Below, piece by piece: positions 61,884-64,000 of a stretch of 64,000 nt of DNA. Positions within the stretch are counted from its first letter, which is position 1; every line of letters begins with the position of its first letter. The notes under the pieces were generated by a model. The model saw nothing but the letters and a program-made list of their open reading frames with translations, searched no databases and was not told the DNA's origin. The translations under genes and the position numbers were made by a program. The stretch comes from Nucisporomicrobium flavum (GTDB lineage: Bacteria; Actinomycetota; Actinomycetes; Mycobacteriales; Micromonosporaceae). The stretch is from the NCBI RefSeq assembly GCF_016464385.1, contig NZ_JADMLH010000007.1, forward strand, positions 124,001 through 188,000, given 5' to 3'.

Positions 61884-62105
61884 ATGTCGCTGCATGTTCT
61901 GCCCAGCACGGCCGCCATGCTGCGCGCCGACGAACTGACGGTCGTGCACCACGACGACACAGTCAGCCGCTTCACGGACGTCTCGTACTCGCTGAGCCGC
62001 GCGGGCCTGCGGGTGCTGACCGCGGACGGCGACGAGAAGGCCTTCCCCGGCCACGACGTGCTGACCACCCACGTCCGCCTCGCCCACGGCGACCTGGCCG
62101 CCTGA
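61884..62105 (+). CDS. Small hypothetical protein
   Basis: A 73-residue protein, MSLHVLPSTAAMLRADELTV at the start, mostly beta strands (LTVVHHDDTVSRFTDVSYSL ... LRVLTADGDEKAFPG). GAGGA lies nine bases before ATG. It is followed by a strong terminator at 62109-62138. Not a known family; cytoplasmic. Confidence 0.7.
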   Translation: MSLHVLPSTAAMLRADELTVVHHDDTVSRFTDVSYSLSRAGLRVLTADGDEKAFPGHDVLTTHVRLAHGDLAA

Positions 62106-62108
62106 CAC

Positions 62109-62138
62109 AACGACGGCCCGCCGGAGCGGGCCGTCGTT
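62109..62138. terminator. Bidirectional hairpin terminator
   Basis: A 13-bp perfect stem, AACGACGGCCCGC and its complement, with loop CGGA. It begins four bases after the small gene's stop and lies before the end of the convergent L,D-transpeptidase gene. Confidence 0.85.
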
Positions 62139-62154
62139 CGTCCGAGCCGGTGGG

Positions 62155-62916
62155 TCAGGTGCCCGGGCGGCGCCCGATGACCTTGACCCGCATGCCGATC
62201 TTGCCGATGCCGTAGTACGCCTTCGCGTCGGAGCCGAGCAGGTTCACGCAGCCGTGCGAGCCGCGCCACGCGTCGTGCAGGTACGTGGTGGTCTGGTGGA
62301 AACCGATCCCGCCGACGAAGCGCTGCCAGTACGGCATCCACACCTCGTACGGGTTCGACCACTCCTTGCGCGTCCGCTTGTTGATCTTGTAGCTGCCGGT
62401 CGGCGTCCGGTAGCCCTTCATGCCGCTGCGGATCACCGTCGGCTTCCGGTACACCCGGCCGCTGCGCATGACCCACGTGGTCTGGTGCGTGAGGTCCACG
62501 CAGAATGTGGTGCCGGTGCGCCGCGCGTGGCACGCCGACGTCTTCGTGGCGGCCAGGCGCTTGGCGACCCCGTACGTCGTGGGGCCCGCGAGCCCGGCGG
62601 CCGGCTTGATGCCGTACCGGCTCTGGAACTTCTTGATGGCCTTGCAGTCGGCGGCCGACTGCCTGCCGTCGACCGTGACGGCGCCGAAGCCCCCGAGTTT
62701 CTTGAGGTAGCCCTCGACCTGCTTCTGATACCTGCCCGTCGAGCACGAGGCCGCGGCGGCCTTCGTGACGACGACGGCTGCGACCGGCGTCGCGCCGACG
62801 GCCCGGGGTACGGCGCCCGCCGTACCCGGGGTCAGCGCGAAGGCGCCGAGGCTGCCGCCGACCGCCGTCGCCACGACGGCGGCGGCGAGGCGCGCGGAGA
62901 CCCGCTGCACTCCCAA
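62155..62916 (-). CDS. Secreted L,D-transpeptidase (YkuD domain) with peptidoglycan-binding-like N-terminus
   Basis: A 253-residue exported cell-wall enzyme. A signal peptide (ARLAAAVVATAVGGSLGAFAL) is followed by a peptidoglycan-binding-like repeat (YLKKLGGFGAVTVDGRQSAADCKAIKKFQSRYGI) and a YkuD domain with the catalytic motif GSHGCVNLL, Cys223 as nucleophile and His in GFHQTTTYLH. It forms 3-3 crosslinks or attaches proteins. TTG 62916 is five bases after GGAGG; GTG 62910 is the alternative. Terminator shared with the small gene. Confidence 0.9.
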   Translation of the reverse strand: MGVQRVSARLAAAVVATAVGGSLGAFALTPGTAGAVPRAVGATPVAAVVVTKAAAASCSTGRYQKQVEGYLKKLGGFGAVTVDGRQSAADCKAIKKFQSRYGIKPAAGLAGPTTYGVAKRLAATKTSACHARRTGTTFCVDLTHQTTWVMRSGRVYRKPTVIRSGMKGYRTPTGSYKINKRTRKEWSNPYEVWMPYWQRFVGGIGFHQTTTYLHDAWRGSHGCVNLLGSDAKAYYGIGKIGMRVKVIGRRPGT

Positions 62917-63042
62917 ATCGTCCTCCCCAGGAGATGGTGTGACGCACATCGAAGCACACCGGTGCTCCGGGGAGGGTCGGCCGCACGACCCTGGCACGGA
63001 ACCGGTACGTCGGACCCGGCCGTGCGAGGCTCGTGCGGGCGG

Positions 63043-63882
63043 TCACTGCGGGGTGGCGAAGTCCTGCACCCAGTACGGCGTCCGGTCGGCGGAGAACGCC
63101 AGGCCCACCCCCACCTGGTGCAGCCGGCAGTCGAGGATGTTCTCGCGGTGCTCGGGGCTGTTCATCCAGCCGTCGACGACCTCGTACACGCTGTCCTGAC
63201 CGCGCGCGATGTTCTCGCCGAAGCGCGACCACTCGTAGCCCGCGGCGGCCACCCGCTCGCCGGCCCGGTCGCCGTTGGGGTCCTCGTGCGCGAAGTAGCC
63301 GCGGCGGGCCATGTCGGCCGCGTGCCGGTTGGCGGCGACGATCAGCCGGCGGTCGACCGTGACGTCGTCGCAGCCGGCCCGCCGGCGCTCCCGGTTGACC
63401 AGGTCACGGGCCTGCCGCTGCACGTCGCCGTCCGGGTCGGAGGACATCGCCTGGCTCGCCGTGACGTCGCGGTGCGCGCCGGAGACGGAGTCGGGCTGCT
63501 TGGCCGGGGTCCGCGTCGGCGACGCGGCGGGCGCGGGGTCGTCCGCGGCCGGGCGCGCCGGCGTCGGGCCGCCGGCCGCCGGCTTGGGGTCCTCGGCCGC
63601 CGGCTTCGGGTCGTCGGCCGCCGGCCCGGCGGTCACCGGACCCCCGGGCCGTGCGGGCGCCGGGCCGGTGGCGGGCTCACCCTGGTCATCTGGCTCCGCC
63701 GGATCGGGTACGGCCACAGCACCGCTGGGCAGGTCCGGGACGGCGGGACCGTCCGGCACGGCGATCGACGGCACCCCGGGCAGCTCCGGAGTCGTCTCGG
63801 CACCGGCGCTCGTGGCGACCATGATGCCGCCGGCCAGCACCGCCGACACCGCCACGGCGACCACAACAGCAGGCTTGCGCAT
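63043..63882 (-). CDS. Secreted CAP-domain (SCP/PR-1) protein
   Basis: A 279-residue exported protein. The signal peptide ends SAGA near residue 28. A long Pro/Ala/Asp-rich linker with repeated DDPKPAAEDPKPAA-like units leads to a CAP domain: ARDLVNRERRRAGCDDVTVD, ANRHAADMARRGYFAHEDPNG, GYEWSRFGENIARG, VDGWMNSPEHRENILD and VGVGLAF. His in FAHED and HREN plus Glu in GEN form the usual site. Role in actinomycetes is uncertain. ATG 63882 follows GGGGGA. Confidence 0.92.
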   Translation of the reverse strand: MRKPAVVVAVAVSAVLAGGIMVATSAGAETTPELPGVPSIAVPDGPAVPDLPSGAVAVPDPAEPDDQGEPATGPAPARPGGPVTAGPAADDPKPAAEDPKPAAGGPTPARPAADDPAPAASPTRTPAKQPDSVSGAHRDVTASQAMSSDPDGDVQRQARDLVNRERRRAGCDDVTVDRRLIVAANRHAADMARRGYFAHEDPNGDRAGERVAAAGYEWSRFGENIARGQDSVYEVVDGWMNSPEHRENILDCRLHQVGVGLAFSADRTPYWVQDFATPQ

Positions 63883-64000
63883 GGGTGTCCCCCGCTCCAC
63901 GGCGCCGCGCCCGGTGCACGCCGCCCTCGGGGGGTACCAACGCCGGCGTGGCCCGGGCGGTGACACGCGGCGGGTCCGGTACCGGCCGGGCGTATCCTCC

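Overview
The window is chromosomal DNA from a very GC-rich actinomycete, most likely a member of the Micromonosporaceae close to Actinoplanes. That placement is inferred from codon use, many GTG starts, F420-type enzymes, secreted chitin/peptidoglycan-acting proteins and a shared-ATPase style sugar ABC operon. No sequence search was possible. No rRNA, tRNA or CRISPR array was found.

Layout. 1-8.4 kb: the end of a LuxR regulator, a sigma factor, an F420 oxidoreductase, a membrane-anchored lytic polysaccharide monooxygenase, an FKBP isomerase, a lipoprotein and a polyol-type ABC importer. 8.2-12.6 kb: housekeeping genes (S4 protein, YcnI-like protein, DHH phosphoesterase, glucose-6-phosphate dehydrogenase, STAS protein). 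12.5-16.7 kb: a roughly 4.1-kb islet between two copies of a 25-bp direct repeat that is the 3' end of the STAS gene. It holds a tightly overlapping three-gene operon: a Nudix/winged-helix regulator, a nucleoside phosphorylase-like enzyme, and a four-helix membrane protein that shares a short glycine/histidine motif with the phosphorylase. 16.7-18.3 kb: mraY and a VOC protein. 18.3-24.2 kb: an accessory region with a frameshifted P-loop kinase, an ArsR/MFS pair with a likely leaderless autoregulated promoter, an intact IS110 element and a decayed transposase.

24.2-37.2 kb: a secreted metzincin-type protease, a ROK kinase, a DUF2332 protein, a Ser/Thr kinase, a membrane-anchored HTH protein with a catalytically dead glycosidase-like outer domain beside a secreted I36-like protein, a TetR/methyltransferase pair (the methyltransferase is frameshifted), and an AraC regulator. 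37.2-45 kb: an arabinose locus comprising an mmsAB/chvE-type importer, araA, araD and a LacI-family regulator, linked by related operator-like sites. No ribulokinase gene is present here; a 38-codon ORF overlaps araD instead.

45-51.6 kb: DUF2252, FDOR, lipoprotein, acyltransferase, pirin and small genes, then a 16/17-bp tandem repeat, a 30-bp palindromic terminator and a small ORF. 51.8-58.2 kb: a giant low-complexity protein of about 1660 residues (acidic start, proline-rich repeats, long Ala/Arg/Glu coiled coil, TPR-like end) convergent with a GGDEF protein. 58.3-64 kb: a MacB-like efflux operon, a small protein, an L,D-transpeptidase and a CAP-domain protein.

The strongest candidate for an undescribed system is the three-gene operon at 12.58-16.47 kb. 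It shows apparent site-specific insertion, ATGA overlaps at both junctions, a perfect 10+10-bp operator-like palindrome at its promoter, and a motif shared by two different proteins.
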